A DNA stretch of 64,000 nt. Origin: Azotimanducus sp963663145. Lineage in GTDB: Bacteria; Pseudomonadota; Gammaproteobacteria; Pseudomonadales; Azotimanducaceae. The translations under genes were made by a program, and so were the position numbers. This document shows positions 52,185-61,813 of this stretch, piece after piece; within the stretch, counting starts at the first letter, position 1, and every line of letters starts with the position of its first letter. The notes below the pieces were generated by a model, which was not told the origin of the DNA, did no database searches, and saw only the letters and a program-made list of their open reading frames with translations. The stretch is taken from the NCBI GenBank assembly GCA_963663145.1, contig OY760134.1, forward strand, positions 1,550,001-1,614,000. The letters are read 5' to 3'.

Positions 52185-54962
52185 ATGAAGACTTTTCTTT
52201 TAACCAGCCGCAGTGGCTTGGATGCCGCGAACCTGAAAAAACTCATCTGTATCGTCGGCTCATGCGGTTTGCTGGCGCTCAGTTCACCAGCCATTTCGCA
52301 GAGCGAAAACAGCGCGGATGCAGAGCCGCCAATCGAGACCATCGTTGTAACAGGGTCGAGAATCGCGACTGCGAGCAACCGAAACGCGTCGCAACCGCTC
52401 AGCGTGATGGACGAAGCGGCATTCGAAGATTCCGGCGCATTGCTGATTGCGGATGCCTTGAACGAGTTGCCGCAACTCGGCAATTCGCTTGAAAATGGCA
52501 CCAGCATTAACGAGCTGAACAGAGGGTTCGGCGCCGGTACGCAGACGGTGAATCTCCGTAATCTCGGTGCAAACCGGACGCTCGTATTAGTCAATGGGAG
52601 ACGCCATGTTGGTGGAGATGTCGGCACTTCGGCGGTTGATCTCTCCATGATCCCATCCGGCATGATCGAGCGGGTGGATATTGTCACCGGTGCGGTCTCT
52701 TCGATCTATGGTGCCGATGCCGTCACCGGCGTCATTAACCTCATCCTCAAGCAGGACTTCGAGGGCACAGAGTTGGCGCTGCGAGGCGGCGGGACATCGG
52801 GCGGCGGCGGGGAGGAATATGCTTTCTCGGCAACGCATGGCGGCCTGTTCGCATCAGGAAACTACATTGCCGCACTGGAATACACGAAGCAGGGATCCAT
52901 CCTTGGCGATGACCGCGACTATGCTCAACTTGATGGGAGTGCATCCTCCGGGCTTGCCGTACCAAGTGCCGGGTCGGGTGTGAATCCCGGCGGATTGTTT
53001 GCTGCGGTCGGTGGTCTGGGCGGATTTGACCAGTCGGGCACCTTCACCCAACCATTTGCCGAGCGGTTTCACAGAATGCCTTACCGTTCACTGCAAAATG
53101 AATTGGAGCGCCTCGTCTTATCTGGGCGGGTTGGTGTCGATTTGAGTGATTCGGTGTCGGCGTTTCTGGAGGCCACGCTTGCCGAGGCCGAGGTGGTCGT
53201 GGATATCGAACCGCAACTTGCAATATTCAGCAATGCCGGATTCGCCGGATCTGGAACCGCCGGATTTCGTTTTCCGACTGGGCCTACCGTGATGCGTCCG
53301 GAGCTGGGAACGAATCTGCGCGCGATTACCAGGCGATTTGTGGAATTCGGTCCGAGAAGCACCGCAATAGAGCGGGAAACGTTTCGATTTTCGACCGGCT
53401 TCGATGTTGCTTTGGATTTCGCTGATCTGCATGTCAGCTATCAATTCGGTCAGGTCGATGCCACGCAAAAGGATTTCGATACGATTGACAAGCTGGCCTT
53501 GGTGAACGCGATCAACCCAGTGACCTGCGCCGCCACGCCAGGCTGCGTGTTTGTTGACCTGTACGGACGAGGCACCATCGATCCAAATTCCGAAAGTGCG
53601 GTCGCGAGGGATCTGATGAGCGAGTCCAAAGGCGAGCAACAGGTGTTATCAGCCTATTTGACCGGCGATGTGTTCGATTTCATGGGCCAGCCGCTGGAGT
53701 ATGCGGTCGGAATCGAGTGGCGTGATGAAAATGCAAGTGTGCGTCCCAATTCAGCGCTCATCGCCGTGCCCGATCCCATCGGCACTTCCGGAAACCCCGT
53801 CGGCTTGCAAGGCACACGTACCTTCTTCGGCAACACGTCCGGCAACTATGATGTCTTGGAGGCCTATGGCGAGCTGCGAGTGCCTTTTTCGGAGAGTTTC
53901 GACTTGGGCTTGTCCATGCGTGCCTCCGACTACAGCACGGTTGGACAGGAAACGACGTGGGGTGCGAATGCTCAATGGCGGCTGATCGACAACTTCACGC
54001 TGCGCGCGAGTATCGGGAGGGCGACGAGGGCACCCAATGCGCAAGAGTTGTTCGCTCCGGATAGTGCGCGCACGTCGGAAATTCTGGATCCGTGCGATAC
54101 GCAATCAGATACCGGAGAATCCAGGCAGCAGCCTGCGGGGTGCGCCGAATTTGTGGGCCCATCATTCAACCCAAGCAATTTGGACTCTAATGTGCGAGCG
54201 GTGAGCGGCGGCAACCCCAATCTCGATTCCGAGACCGCAGACACCTACACGGTCGGATTTGTACTGCAATCAGCTTACAACTTGGCACTCAGTGTCGACT
54301 ACTTCAACATCGAAATGAAAGATGTGCTTGCACCAGCCTTTGGCCCACAAGCGACGGTCAACAACTGCATTACAACCGGCAACGCGTTTTTCTGCGACAA
54401 CGTCACCAGGGACCCGACCACCGGATTTGTCACCACCGTCCGAAGCGAACAGGTAAATCTCGCATCGGATTCAGTTGCTGGCCTGGAACTGGCGATGCAG
54501 GCAATGATCGCTGTGGGTGCCGGAGAATTGCGACTAGACGGAATCTACACGCGTCTGCTCACGCGAGATCGCAAGGTGAATGATGCCAGTCCGACTGAGG
54601 ATTTGGTTGGAAGAGTGGACAACATCGAGAACAAGTTCAATCTTGGCGCAAACTACAGGCTCAATCGCTTTGATCTCGGACTCGTTATCCGCTTCTTGGA
54701 CGAAGGCGTTCAGTCCGTCAGCGCCAACCCCGATGTCGCGCTCGGAAATGACATCGACTCCATCACCTATGTCGATCTCTATGCCAGATACCAAGTGAGC
54801 GATGCGCTTGCCTTGCGGATCGGTATCGAGAACGCCACGGATGAAGATGCACCCATTGTGACTTCTCTTTTTGAGGGAGTGGGTGCCGGCGGTGCAATCG
54901 CTCCAGGGCTGTATGATGTGCGTGGGCGATACATGTTCGCCGGTGTCGAGTTCAGCTTTTAG
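52185..54962 (+). CDS. TonB-dependent receptor of the gentisate cluster
   Basis: A 925-residue outer-membrane receptor. ATG 52185 has GGAGG upstream. A signal peptide (about residues 10-40) precedes the TonB box IETIVVTGSRI. Plug motifs are QTVNLRNLGANRTLVLVNGRR-like text, IERVDIVTGAVSSIYG and ADAVTGVINLIL. The barrel ends RYMFAGVEFSF with a terminal Phe. It directly follows the hydroxylase gene, so it may import an aromatic acid or a conjugate; this is inference from position only. Confidence 0.93.
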   Translation: MKTFLLTSRSGLDAANLKKLICIVGSCGLLALSSPAISQSENSADAEPPIETIVVTGSRIATASNRNASQPLSVMDEAAFEDSGALLIADALNELPQLGNSLENGTSINELNRGFGAGTQTVNLRNLGANRTLVLVNGRRHVGGDVGTSAVDLSMIPSGMIERVDIVTGAVSSIYGADAVTGVINLILKQDFEGTELALRGGGTSGGGGEEYAFSATHGGLFASGNYIAALEYTKQGSILGDDRDYAQLDGSASSGLAVPSAGSGVNPGGLFAAVGGLGGFDQSGTFTQPFAERFHRMPYRSLQNELERLVLSGRVGVDLSDSVSAFLEATLAEAEVVVDIEPQLAIFSNAGFAGSGTAGFRFPTGPTVMRPELGTNLRAITRRFVEFGPRSTAIERETFRFSTGFDVALDFADLHVSYQFGQVDATQKDFDTIDKLALVNAINPVTCAATPGCVFVDLYGRGTIDPNSESAVARDLMSESKGEQQVLSAYLTGDVFDFMGQPLEYAVGIEWRDENASVRPNSALIAVPDPIGTSGNPVGLQGTRTFFGNTSGNYDVLEAYGELRVPFSESFDLGLSMRASDYSTVGQETTWGANAQWRLIDNFTLRASIGRATRAPNAQELFAPDSARTSEILDPCDTQSDTGESRQQPAGCAEFVGPSFNPSNLDSNVRAVSGGNPNLDSETADTYTVGFVLQSAYNLALSVDYFNIEMKDVLAPAFGPQATVNNCITTGNAFFCDNVTRDPTTGFVTTVRSEQVNLASDSVAGLELAMQAMIAVGAGELRLDGIYTRLLTRDRKVNDASPTEDLVGRVDNIENKFNLGANYRLNRFDLGLVIRFLDEGVQSVSANPDVALGNDIDSITYVDLYARYQVSDALALRIGIENATDEDAPIVTSLFEGVGAGGAIAPGLYDVRGRYMFAGVEFSF

Positions 54963-54986
54963 CGAGAAGAAGGACAACCACTGAAG

Positions 54987-55010
54987 CATCGCGCCAAGGA
55001 TGGCGCGATG
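54987..55010. terminator. Hairpin after the receptor gene
   Basis: CATCGCGCC-AAGGAT-GGCGCGATG is a perfect 9-base stem, 24 bases after the receptor stop. The following TGTATTC has only a weak T content. A likely transcription end for the gentisate operon. Confidence 0.6.
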
Positions 55011-55102
55011 TGTATTCATGGTTCTCGACCAGACGGCTCTTAGCACGCAGGCAATGTCGAGACTTTGTGGACACGTAACACTCATCTATTGAGGGCGCAT
55101 CA

Positions 55103-56578
55103 TTGACCGATCAGCCAGCCTTATCAATGCTGAATCTGGCGATTATCTTGGGGGTCATGCTTGCCGTCACCATCCTTGGTCACTTTTTGGCCGGAGGCGT
55201 GAAAACCCGCAAGGATTTCTTTACCGCCGGAGGCGGGCTTCCATGGTGGTCTGTCTCCACCTCGATCATTGCCACCGTGGTGAGCGCGGTGACGTTCATC
55301 TCTGTCCCCACTTCGGTGTTTCGAGACGGAGGCAATCTTTTCTACATCCAGATTCTATTCGGGCTCATGCTCGGAAAAATCCTCACCGGCTTCGTCTTTG
55401 CCGGCCCCTTCTATCGGGCTACGGATTGTTCCACGGTCTATGAGTTCATCGCCAAGCGATTGAATAGCAAGGTCGGCGAATTCTCCGTATTCGTGGGACT
55501 TGTACTGACAAGCCTGAACACAGGCGTGCGACTGCTGACCACGGCCCTCGTGTTCAGCGTGGTCACAGGGATCGGACTCTTCTATTCATGCGTGCTGATC
55601 GTTCTGTTCGCCATACTCTGGAGTTGGATCGCCGGCTTGAAGACCGTCATATGGACCGACTTTCTGCTGTTCATCGTGTTCACCCTAGGTGCCGTGTTCA
55701 GTATTTTCTGGGTCAGCGGGGAGGTGGACATGACCTTCGCACAAGCGTTTCGGCACCTTGATGAAACCGCAAAACTGGCGATGTTTGATTTTTCGCTGGA
55801 TCCGGCGCGCACCTATACCATTTGGGCGGGCATCATCGGCATGACCGCAGGCGCGCTTTCGCAATCCGGCAGTCAGGCCGTATTCCAGCGGGTCAAGGCC
55901 TGCCGAAGCGAGAGCGACGCACGCAAAGCGTTTGTGGTTTCCGCGCTACTGTATATCACGCCGATTTGCATGCTCGTCGTAGGGCTTGCCTTGTCTTTGT
56001 TCTACGAGCAGAATCCGCTGCCGCACACAGTAGTCCAACAGCTCGCGGCCGAACCCGATCGGATTTTCCCCTACTTCATCGTCACGCAACTGCCCGATGG
56101 GATATCCGGCGTGTTGATCGCCGCAATCTTCGCGGCCGGCGTCTCTTCCATCGACACGCATCTGACCGAGGTTTCCAATATCACGGTGACAGACATCTAT
56201 GAAAAAAGATTTCGCCGCGACGCGACCGAAGCGCACTATCTCATGGTATCGCGCCTGACCATTTTGCTGTGGGGTCTATTCTATGTGGGAATGGCAATGA
56301 TCATGAGCCAATTCCAAGGGGATGGGCTGCTCAATCTGATCCTGATGGTGCCGAACTTTGTCACGGGCATCATTCTTGCCACTATCATATTATCCTTGAT
56401 GCGCTGCGGAGATTGGTTTGCCTACCTGTGTGGAGTGGCGACCGCGCTGGCTGCGACCCTGCTGATGCAATTCACCGATATCAGTTTCTTTTACTGGCCG
56501 TTTGTCTCCGGCCTACTAATGATCGCCACGGTCAAGTTGATCGCCGATAGACGCAGGCTACCGTTTGTGCGGCGCTGA
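55103..56578 (+). CDS. Sodium:solute symporter (SSS family)
   Basis: A 491-residue polytopic inner-membrane protein with about 13 helices. Family segments are SVSTSIIATVVSAVTFISVPTSVF, YEFIAKRLN and AAIFAAGVSSIDTHLTEVSNITVTDIY. It starts with TTG 55103, with GAGGG eight bases upstream. Substrates in this family include sugars, amino acids and small acids; none can be fixed. It stands between the aromatic cluster and an FAD oxidoreductase gene, with which it may share a transcript. Confidence 0.92.
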   Translation: MTDQPALSMLNLAIILGVMLAVTILGHFLAGGVKTRKDFFTAGGGLPWWSVSTSIIATVVSAVTFISVPTSVFRDGGNLFYIQILFGLMLGKILTGFVFAGPFYRATDCSTVYEFIAKRLNSKVGEFSVFVGLVLTSLNTGVRLLTTALVFSVVTGIGLFYSCVLIVLFAILWSWIAGLKTVIWTDFLLFIVFTLGAVFSIFWVSGEVDMTFAQAFRHLDETAKLAMFDFSLDPARTYTIWAGIIGMTAGALSQSGSQAVFQRVKACRSESDARKAFVVSALLYITPICMLVVGLALSLFYEQNPLPHTVVQQLAAEPDRIFPYFIVTQLPDGISGVLIAAIFAAGVSSIDTHLTEVSNITVTDIYEKRFRRDATEAHYLMVSRLTILLWGLFYVGMAMIMSQFQGDGLLNLILMVPNFVTGIILATIILSLMRCGDWFAYLCGVATALAATLLMQFTDISFFYWPFVSGLLMIATVKLIADRRRLPFVRR

Positions 56579-56603
56579 GGGTGCAAGTCTTTCGGGGAAG
56601 ACG

Positions 56604-57860
56604 TTGGATAGGTACGACACTATAGTGGTGGGCGGAGGCCTCGCCGGTGTCGGTGCGTCGGTAGGCGCGAGTATGGCCGGCGCCAAGACGCTGTTGATCG
56701 AATCCGCCGGCTGCTTGGGCGGCGCGGCCTCCATGCGCGGAGTGAACACCTATTGCGGTATGTACACCTTTCAAAATCCTCCGCAGCAGGTGGTGTATGG
56801 CGTGATACGACAAGTGGTCGAAGGATTGCGAGAAGACAACGCGATCACCGGACCACATCGCTTTCGCGGTGTGTTCCTGACTTTCGAACCAGAGACGAAT
56901 AAACGTGTGCTCGATGAGGTCTGCCTGCGGGCAGGTGTGCAATTACATCTCCACTGTCGCGTGATTGGCGCGGAACGGAAGAGAGACCGCATCACCAGCC
57001 TGACCGTCGAATCCGCTGGTCGGCTGTGCAAAGTCTCTGCGGCTTCGTTTGTGGACGCGACGGGTGATGCGACACTCGCCCATCTGGCGCAATCCGCTAC
57101 TCGGTACGGCAACGCCGGTCAAGTCAATCTGGGCAGCCTTTCGACACGATTCAGCGGCATACCAGCGGAGGTGAGAATTACCGCCGATCAGATTGCCGCA
57201 GCCGTGGCGCGATTGAGGAAGAAGGGCATCGGCCCCTTCGCGAAGGAGCGAAGTGTTATCTGTCGGTTGCCGAAGAGCCACGACTTGGTCATCTATGTCG
57301 TCAGCCATGACTATGATCCGCGCGAGCCCGCAAGCATCACGCAAGCGGAAATCGCGGGAAGGCGACAAGCCCGAGCCTATTTGCAGGCAATCCAAACCAT
57401 AGCCGGCTGCGAAGGCGCATACCTTGTGAGCACAGGGCCGGAATTTGGCACCCGTGAAAGCCGCCATCTGAATTGCGACTATCAACTGACTTGGCAAGAC
57501 ATTACCAACCGGCGCAAGTTCGACGATTGCATTGCTTTGGGCGCTTGGGGCGCTGAATGGCACGACCGAGAATCCTTGCTCAGCGATATGGATACGCTTC
57601 CTGATAAAGGCTATTTTCAGATTCCGCTCGGTTGCCTACGGAGCCTTGACACGCGCAATCTTCTCGCAGCTGGGCGCACCGTTGACGGCGATCAAAAAGC
57701 TGGGGCGGCCATTCGTGTGCTTGCGACGGCAGCCGCGACAGGACAAGCCGCAGGTGTCGCGGCATCCCAAATCGCCGCAACAGGCAAAATCAGCGTTGCG
57801 GCTGTGCAGGAGGAACTGTTTCGACAAGGCCAGACAGCCACGCCTGAACAGTTGCGATGA
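56604..57860 (+). CDS. FAD-dependent oxidoreductase (FAD_oxidored type)
   Basis: A 418-residue flavoprotein. The dinucleotide motif is VVGGGLAGVGASVGA and a second is FVDATGDATLAHLA, typical of the PF12831-like group. The C-terminal GYFQIPLGCLRS and NLLAAGRTVDGDQKAGAAIRVL complete the FAD site. TTG 56604 (GGGGAAG upstream) fits the conserved start; an in-frame TTG at 56565 would overlap the symporter. Substrate unknown; the coupled symporter may import it. Confidence 0.85.
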   Translation: MDRYDTIVVGGGLAGVGASVGASMAGAKTLLIESAGCLGGAASMRGVNTYCGMYTFQNPPQQVVYGVIRQVVEGLREDNAITGPHRFRGVFLTFEPETNKRVLDEVCLRAGVQLHLHCRVIGAERKRDRITSLTVESAGRLCKVSAASFVDATGDATLAHLAQSATRYGNAGQVNLGSLSTRFSGIPAEVRITADQIAAAVARLRKKGIGPFAKERSVICRLPKSHDLVIYVVSHDYDPREPASITQAEIAGRRQARAYLQAIQTIAGCEGAYLVSTGPEFGTRESRHLNCDYQLTWQDITNRRKFDDCIALGAWGAEWHDRESLLSDMDTLPDKGYFQIPLGCLRSLDTRNLLAAGRTVDGDQKAGAAIRVLATAAATGQAAGVAASQIAATGKISVAAVQEELFRQGQTATPEQLR

Positions 57861-57889
57861 TTTGATAGCTCGTGAAGCGAAGCGAAAGA

Positions 57890-57972
57890 CTTCCCACAAG
57901 GGGAGGCATTGGGTGCAAGCTCGGAGGTTTGTTCCACGAAAGCGAAACCCCGACTCGGGAGTTCCCTGCACC
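57890..57972 (+). promoter_or_regulatory. Possible structured 5' UTR before the NSS transporter
   Basis: Hand folding gives a nested three-way junction. P1 is GGTGCA (57912-57917) with TGCACC (57967-57972). P2 is TCGG-A-GGTTT (57921-57930) with AAACC-CCGA (57945-57953), nine pairs with one bulge. P3 is GGGA/TCCC (57957-57966) with a minimal loop. A separate hairpin CTTCCC/GGGGAG precedes it at about 57890-57906. It lies 62 bases before the transporter start. I match it to no known riboswitch; the folding is by eye only. Confidence 0.35.
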
Positions 57973-58033
57973 GCTATCGCGAACGCAAACTCTTGAGTAA
58001 TATTGTTCCTGCGTACGTGGATTGGAGCAGACC

Positions 58034-59401
58034 TTGCAAGTTCAAGAAAACTGGAGCAGCAACTGGGGATTCATACTTGCTGCCATAGGTGGCGCCGTCG
58101 GCCTTGGCAACCTCTGGAAGTTCCCTTATATGGCGGGCGAAAACGGCGGCGGGGCATTCGTGCTCCTCTACCTGATTGCAGTTGCCCTCATCGCGTTGCC
58201 CATCTTGGTGGCTGAGCTTCTTATTGGGCGTTCTGGACGTGCTAGCCCACCTCATGCCATGGAAAACATAGCCAGGAGTGCGGGGCGAAGCGAGCACTGG
58301 CGTATGGTCGGAGGCATGGGCATGCTGGTCGGATTCCTCATACTGACCTTCTACAGCGTGATTGGCGGCTGGGTGCTGTGCTACATCGTCAAGGCCATTT
58401 CCGGCCATTTCCCAGGTTTCGATGCCTCCACCTCTGAAAGCGTCTTCGGCAGCCTGCTCGCCTCTCCGCTGGAACTCAGCCTCTGGCATGGCCTATTCAT
58501 GCTGTTCACCGCCGCCATCGTGGCACGAGGTGTCGCGCAGGGTATTGAAAAGGCAGTAAAATTCCTCATGCCAGCGCTCTTTGTGCTGGTAACCCTTCTG
58601 GTTGTGTACAGCGCCCTTGTCGGCGATTTTGGGGGTGCACTCTCCTACTTATTCTCTTTCGATGCCGCAAAGATCAATGCCACGGTGGTATTGGAAGCCG
58701 TCGGCCAAGCCTTCTTTTCGATTGGCATCGCAATGGGACTCATGATGATCTACGGGGCTTACGTGCCCAAGCGCTTTTCGCTGGTGCGTTCGTCCTGCAT
58801 CATCGCCGGTGCCGACACACTGATCGCCCTTTTGGCCGGCCTGATGATATTCCCTATTGTGTTTTCACACGGTCTTTCCGCCGACCAAGGGCCGGGGCTT
58901 ATCTTCGTGACCCTGCCCATCGCCTTCGGCGATATGCCCGCAGGCGTCTTGATCGCCACCCTGTTCTTCATACTATTGGCGTTTGCGGCCTTGAGTTCCT
59001 CCATTTCCATCTTGGAGCCCACCGTGGCTTGGATGGGCAGCAAGTTCGGGCTTTCCCGTGTGATCGCGTGTGCCCTGACGGCCTCGGTCGCCTTCCTGGT
59101 CGGAATCTTAAGCGTGATTTCGTTCAACGTAGGGGCTGATCATCTACCCGCCTTCATGAACACCTATTTCGCCTCGCCAACCTATTTCGATTTCTTCGAC
59201 AATCTGACCTCGAATTTCCTCATGCCTCTGGGCGCGATCCTCATGTCTGTCTTCGTCGGCTGGCGGCTGGAAAGAGCACGTCTTAGCAGCGACCTTGCCC
59301 TATCGGACGGCCCGCTGCTTGGTACCTGGCTGCTGCTCTTGCGCTATGTCGCACCCATTGCAATTCTGGGCATACTCATCATCAAATGGGCGCCCGTGTA
59401 G
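58034..59401 (+). CDS. Sodium-dependent neurotransmitter-symporter (NSS) family transporter
   Basis: A 455-residue inner-membrane transporter with about 11-12 helices. The hallmark AAIGGAVGLGNLWKFPYMAGENGGGAF at the N-terminus forms the sodium and substrate site; FYSVIGGW and FFSIGIAMGLMMIYGAYV are further family segments. Members such as LeuT and MhsT take up amino acids. TTG 58034 has GGAG six bases upstream. The possible structured leader lies before it. Confidence 0.93.
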   Translation: MQVQENWSSNWGFILAAIGGAVGLGNLWKFPYMAGENGGGAFVLLYLIAVALIALPILVAELLIGRSGRASPPHAMENIARSAGRSEHWRMVGGMGMLVGFLILTFYSVIGGWVLCYIVKAISGHFPGFDASTSESVFGSLLASPLELSLWHGLFMLFTAAIVARGVAQGIEKAVKFLMPALFVLVTLLVVYSALVGDFGGALSYLFSFDAAKINATVVLEAVGQAFFSIGIAMGLMMIYGAYVPKRFSLVRSSCIIAGADTLIALLAGLMIFPIVFSHGLSADQGPGLIFVTLPIAFGDMPAGVLIATLFFILLAFAALSSSISILEPTVAWMGSKFGLSRVIACALTASVAFLVGILSVISFNVGADHLPAFMNTYFASPTYFDFFDNLTSNFLMPLGAILMSVFVGWRLERARLSSDLALSDGPLLGTWLLLLRYVAPIAILGILIIKWAPV

Positions 59402-59443
59402 CGGCAACGGACTCGTCTTACGCCTCGCCGAAAAGCATGAGAT

Positions 59444-61060
59444 ATGGAGGACGGTCTAACGCCATCTGAGGTGCTCGTCGTTGGTAGCGGCGCGGCCGGA
59501 CTCACCACCGCGCTGCTGCTGTGCGAAGCGCGCAAGGTCACGGTGCTCTCGAAAGTCGATGCCCGCAGCGGCTCCACGCCTTGGGCCCAAGGCGGCATTG
59601 CCGCAGTATCGCACCAGGGCGACACCCAAGAGGGGCACATTTCGGACACGATTACGGCCGGAGTCGGGCTGTGCCACGAATCCGTGGTGCGGCACACCGT
59701 CACGCAGGGGAGCTGGGCAATTCGGCAACTCATCGATTGGGGCGTGGAGTTTGACTTGCGTGACAAACAGCAACCTGCCGCGACCGGCGGCGAATACCAC
59801 CTCACGCGCGAAGGTGGGCACAGTGCGCGGCGCGTGTTTCACGTGGCGGATTCAACCGGTGCCGCCATCGCTTCCACCCTCATGGACCGAGCGATGTCGC
59901 ACCCCAATATCAAAATGCTTGAGGACCGCGTCGCCATCGATCTCATTGTTACCGGACGCATGGGACTGAAGAACAACGCCTGCGTCGGGGCCTATGTGCT
60001 GAATCGCGGCAGCGGCGAAATTGAAACCCTACAGGCACGCGCCGTGGTGCTGGCCACCGGCGGTGCGAGCAAGGTGTATCTATACACCTCCAATCCCGAC
60101 ACGGCCACCGGCGACGGCATCGCCATGGCCTGGCGGGCCGGGTGTCGGGTGGCCAACATGGAGTTCAATCAATTTCATCCCACTTGCCTGTTTCATCCAC
60201 ACGCGAAGTCGTTTCTCATTTCGGAAGCGCTGAGGGGTGAGGGCGGGATTCTCAAGCTTCCTTGCGGAGAAGCCTTCATGTCCCGTTCTCACGATTCAGC
60301 CGACCTCGCGCCTCGGGACGTAGTGGCGCGCGCCATCGACCACGAGATGAAGCGCCTCGGCATTGACTGCGTGTATCTCGATGCAACTCACATGGCTCCG
60401 GAATTCATCAGTGAACGCTTCCCGAACATCCAAGCACGCTGCATGGCGTTCGGCATAGATATACGCAAGGATCCTATTCCGGTAGTGCCCGCCGCACACT
60501 ACACCTGCGGGGGCGTACTGACAGACGTGTATGGCCAAACCGACCTGCCGGGACTTTATGCCATAGGGGAGGCTGCGGCGACTGGTCTGCACGGCGCGAA
60601 TCGGCTTGCCAGCAATAGCCTATTGGAGTGCATGGTGTTCGCCCGCGGCGCGGCTGAAAAAATCCTTGCCGGTGAGTCCAAGGTTGCCCAACTCCCCAAG
60701 GCGCCGGCTTGGGATGAAAGCCAAGTAATCGATGCCGACGAAAAGATCGTCGTCTCGCACAATTGGGACGAGCTAAGACGCTTCATGTGGGATTACGTCG
60801 GCATCGTGCGCACCACGCCAAGACTCGCTCGCGCCGAACATCGCATCGAACTGCTGCAACGCGAAATCCACGAGTTCTACAGCAGCTACCGAGTGGATGC
60901 TGACCTCATCGAACTGCGCAACCTCGCGCAAGTAGCCGAACTCATCATTCGCTCGGCCCTGGCACGTAAGGAGAGCCGAGGGCTTCACTACACCTTGAGC
61001 TATCCGGGCACGCTGCCAGTCGGCAAGGACACGATTCTAGACCCAAAGACGGCGAGCTAA
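59444..61060 (+). CDS. nadB: L-aspartate oxidase
   Basis: Oxidises L-aspartate to iminoaspartate, the first step of de novo NAD synthesis. The 538-residue flavoprotein has VVGSGAAGLTTALLL (FAD), TPWAQGGIAAV, EGGHSARRVFHVADSTG, FHPTCLF and the late HGANRLASNSLLECMVFARGAA motif. Adjacent sdhE-ygfX on the opposite strand is the usual gammaproteobacterial context. nadA and nadC are not in the window. Confidence 0.96.
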   Translation: MEDGLTPSEVLVVGSGAAGLTTALLLCEARKVTVLSKVDARSGSTPWAQGGIAAVSHQGDTQEGHISDTITAGVGLCHESVVRHTVTQGSWAIRQLIDWGVEFDLRDKQQPAATGGEYHLTREGGHSARRVFHVADSTGAAIASTLMDRAMSHPNIKMLEDRVAIDLIVTGRMGLKNNACVGAYVLNRGSGEIETLQARAVVLATGGASKVYLYTSNPDTATGDGIAMAWRAGCRVANMEFNQFHPTCLFHPHAKSFLISEALRGEGGILKLPCGEAFMSRSHDSADLAPRDVVARAIDHEMKRLGIDCVYLDATHMAPEFISERFPNIQARCMAFGIDIRKDPIPVVPAAHYTCGGVLTDVYGQTDLPGLYAIGEAAATGLHGANRLASNSLLECMVFARGAAEKILAGESKVAQLPKAPAWDESQVIDADEKIVVSHNWDELRRFMWDYVGIVRTTPRLARAEHRIELLQREIHEFYSSYRVDADLIELRNLAQVAELIIRSALARKESRGLHYTLSYPGTLPVGKDTILDPKTAS

Positions 61061-61459
61061 TCACCCCATCTCTCTCGCCACTCTCTTTACTTGGCGAAAA
61101 AGCCGCTCGCCAAGCATGGATTCGCTCAGCCAGAGCATGCCGAAGGGCAATATGTGTTCCGGCACCGGCGCCACCACCCAGACCCCCCATATGCGCGGAC
61201 GCTTTTCGAGCAGGATCCAATTATCTTCTTCAATTCTTCGCACGCGAAAGTCGTGGCTGGTGAGGCTGATCTCAATCCACCGACTCCGGCCAAGATTGCC
61301 GAGGCGCGCAAAATACCAAGCGGTCGCCAAGAATCCAATCACCGCCCAAGGCAGGTAGTAACTGACAACCGCCCACAACACGCAGGAGACGCCGATCAGC
61401 ACGTAGGCCTGTTTCCTAATGGCAGGGGCCGGGTCGCAGCGGAACACCAGTGCCTTCAT
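61061..61459 (-). CDS. ygfX: YgfX/CptA-like membrane protein
   Basis: A 132-residue protein with two closely spaced transmembrane helices (about residues 19-52 here) and a C-terminal cytosolic domain ending LWLSESMLGERLFRQVKR. Length, topology and gene order match YgfX, paired with SdhE. In E. coli it has been described as a cell-division-inhibiting toxin partner of SdhE; this role is debated. ATG 61459 overlaps the sdhE stop (ATGA); a longer start at 61486 is possible. Confidence 0.82.
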   Translation of the reverse strand: MKALVFRCDPAPAIRKQAYVLIGVSCVLWAVVSYYLPWAVIGFLATAWYFARLGNLGRSRWIEISLTSHDFRVRRIEEDNWILLEKRPRIWGVWVVAPVPEHILPFGMLWLSESMLGERLFRQVKRVAREMG

Positions 61460-61713
61460 CTGTTCGCCCGGTACTCGTCGTGCCAACAGCAGATTCGGTC
61501 AATCATAGCTTGCGCTTCGGGATCACCCACGGGCGCACCCTTCAACCACTCAAGCAGCACCACGTCATCTTCAAGCAGCAGTCGCTCATAGACCTGCTGC
61601 TCTGCTTGGCCCAGCTGCGCATAGACACATTGCGCAAAAGGCAACAGCAACAGGTCAAGCTCAAGCAACCCGCGCCGGCTGCGCATGCAGGCGCGCCTAT
61701 GCGATTCCGACAA
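61456..61713 (-). CDS. sdhE: FAD assembly factor SdhE
   Basis: An 85-residue all-helical protein that helps attach FAD to succinate dehydrogenase. The conserved RGxxE is seen in RRGLLELD, with a following LLLEDDVVLLEWLKG. TTG 61713 (GAGG seven bases upstream) gives the normal length and the N-terminal helix; ATG 61686 would remove it. Confidence 0.87.
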   Translation of the reverse strand: MSESHRRACMRSRRGLLELDLLLLPFAQCVYAQLGQAEQQVYERLLLEDDVVLLEWLKGAPVGDPEAQAMIDRICCWHDEYRANR

Positions 61714-61813
61714 GTTCCCGCCTCGATGGCCCGTCCATGTGAGAAATTCCCAACCTGTGTTTTGACAAAGGCTAGAATAACCCTCACGACCACAATCCGC
61801 ATGGTACCCACTC

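Noticed and set aside
57890..57972. Glycine or guanidine riboswitch
   Set aside because: The conserved core sequences of those classes are not present, so only an unclassified structured leader is reported.
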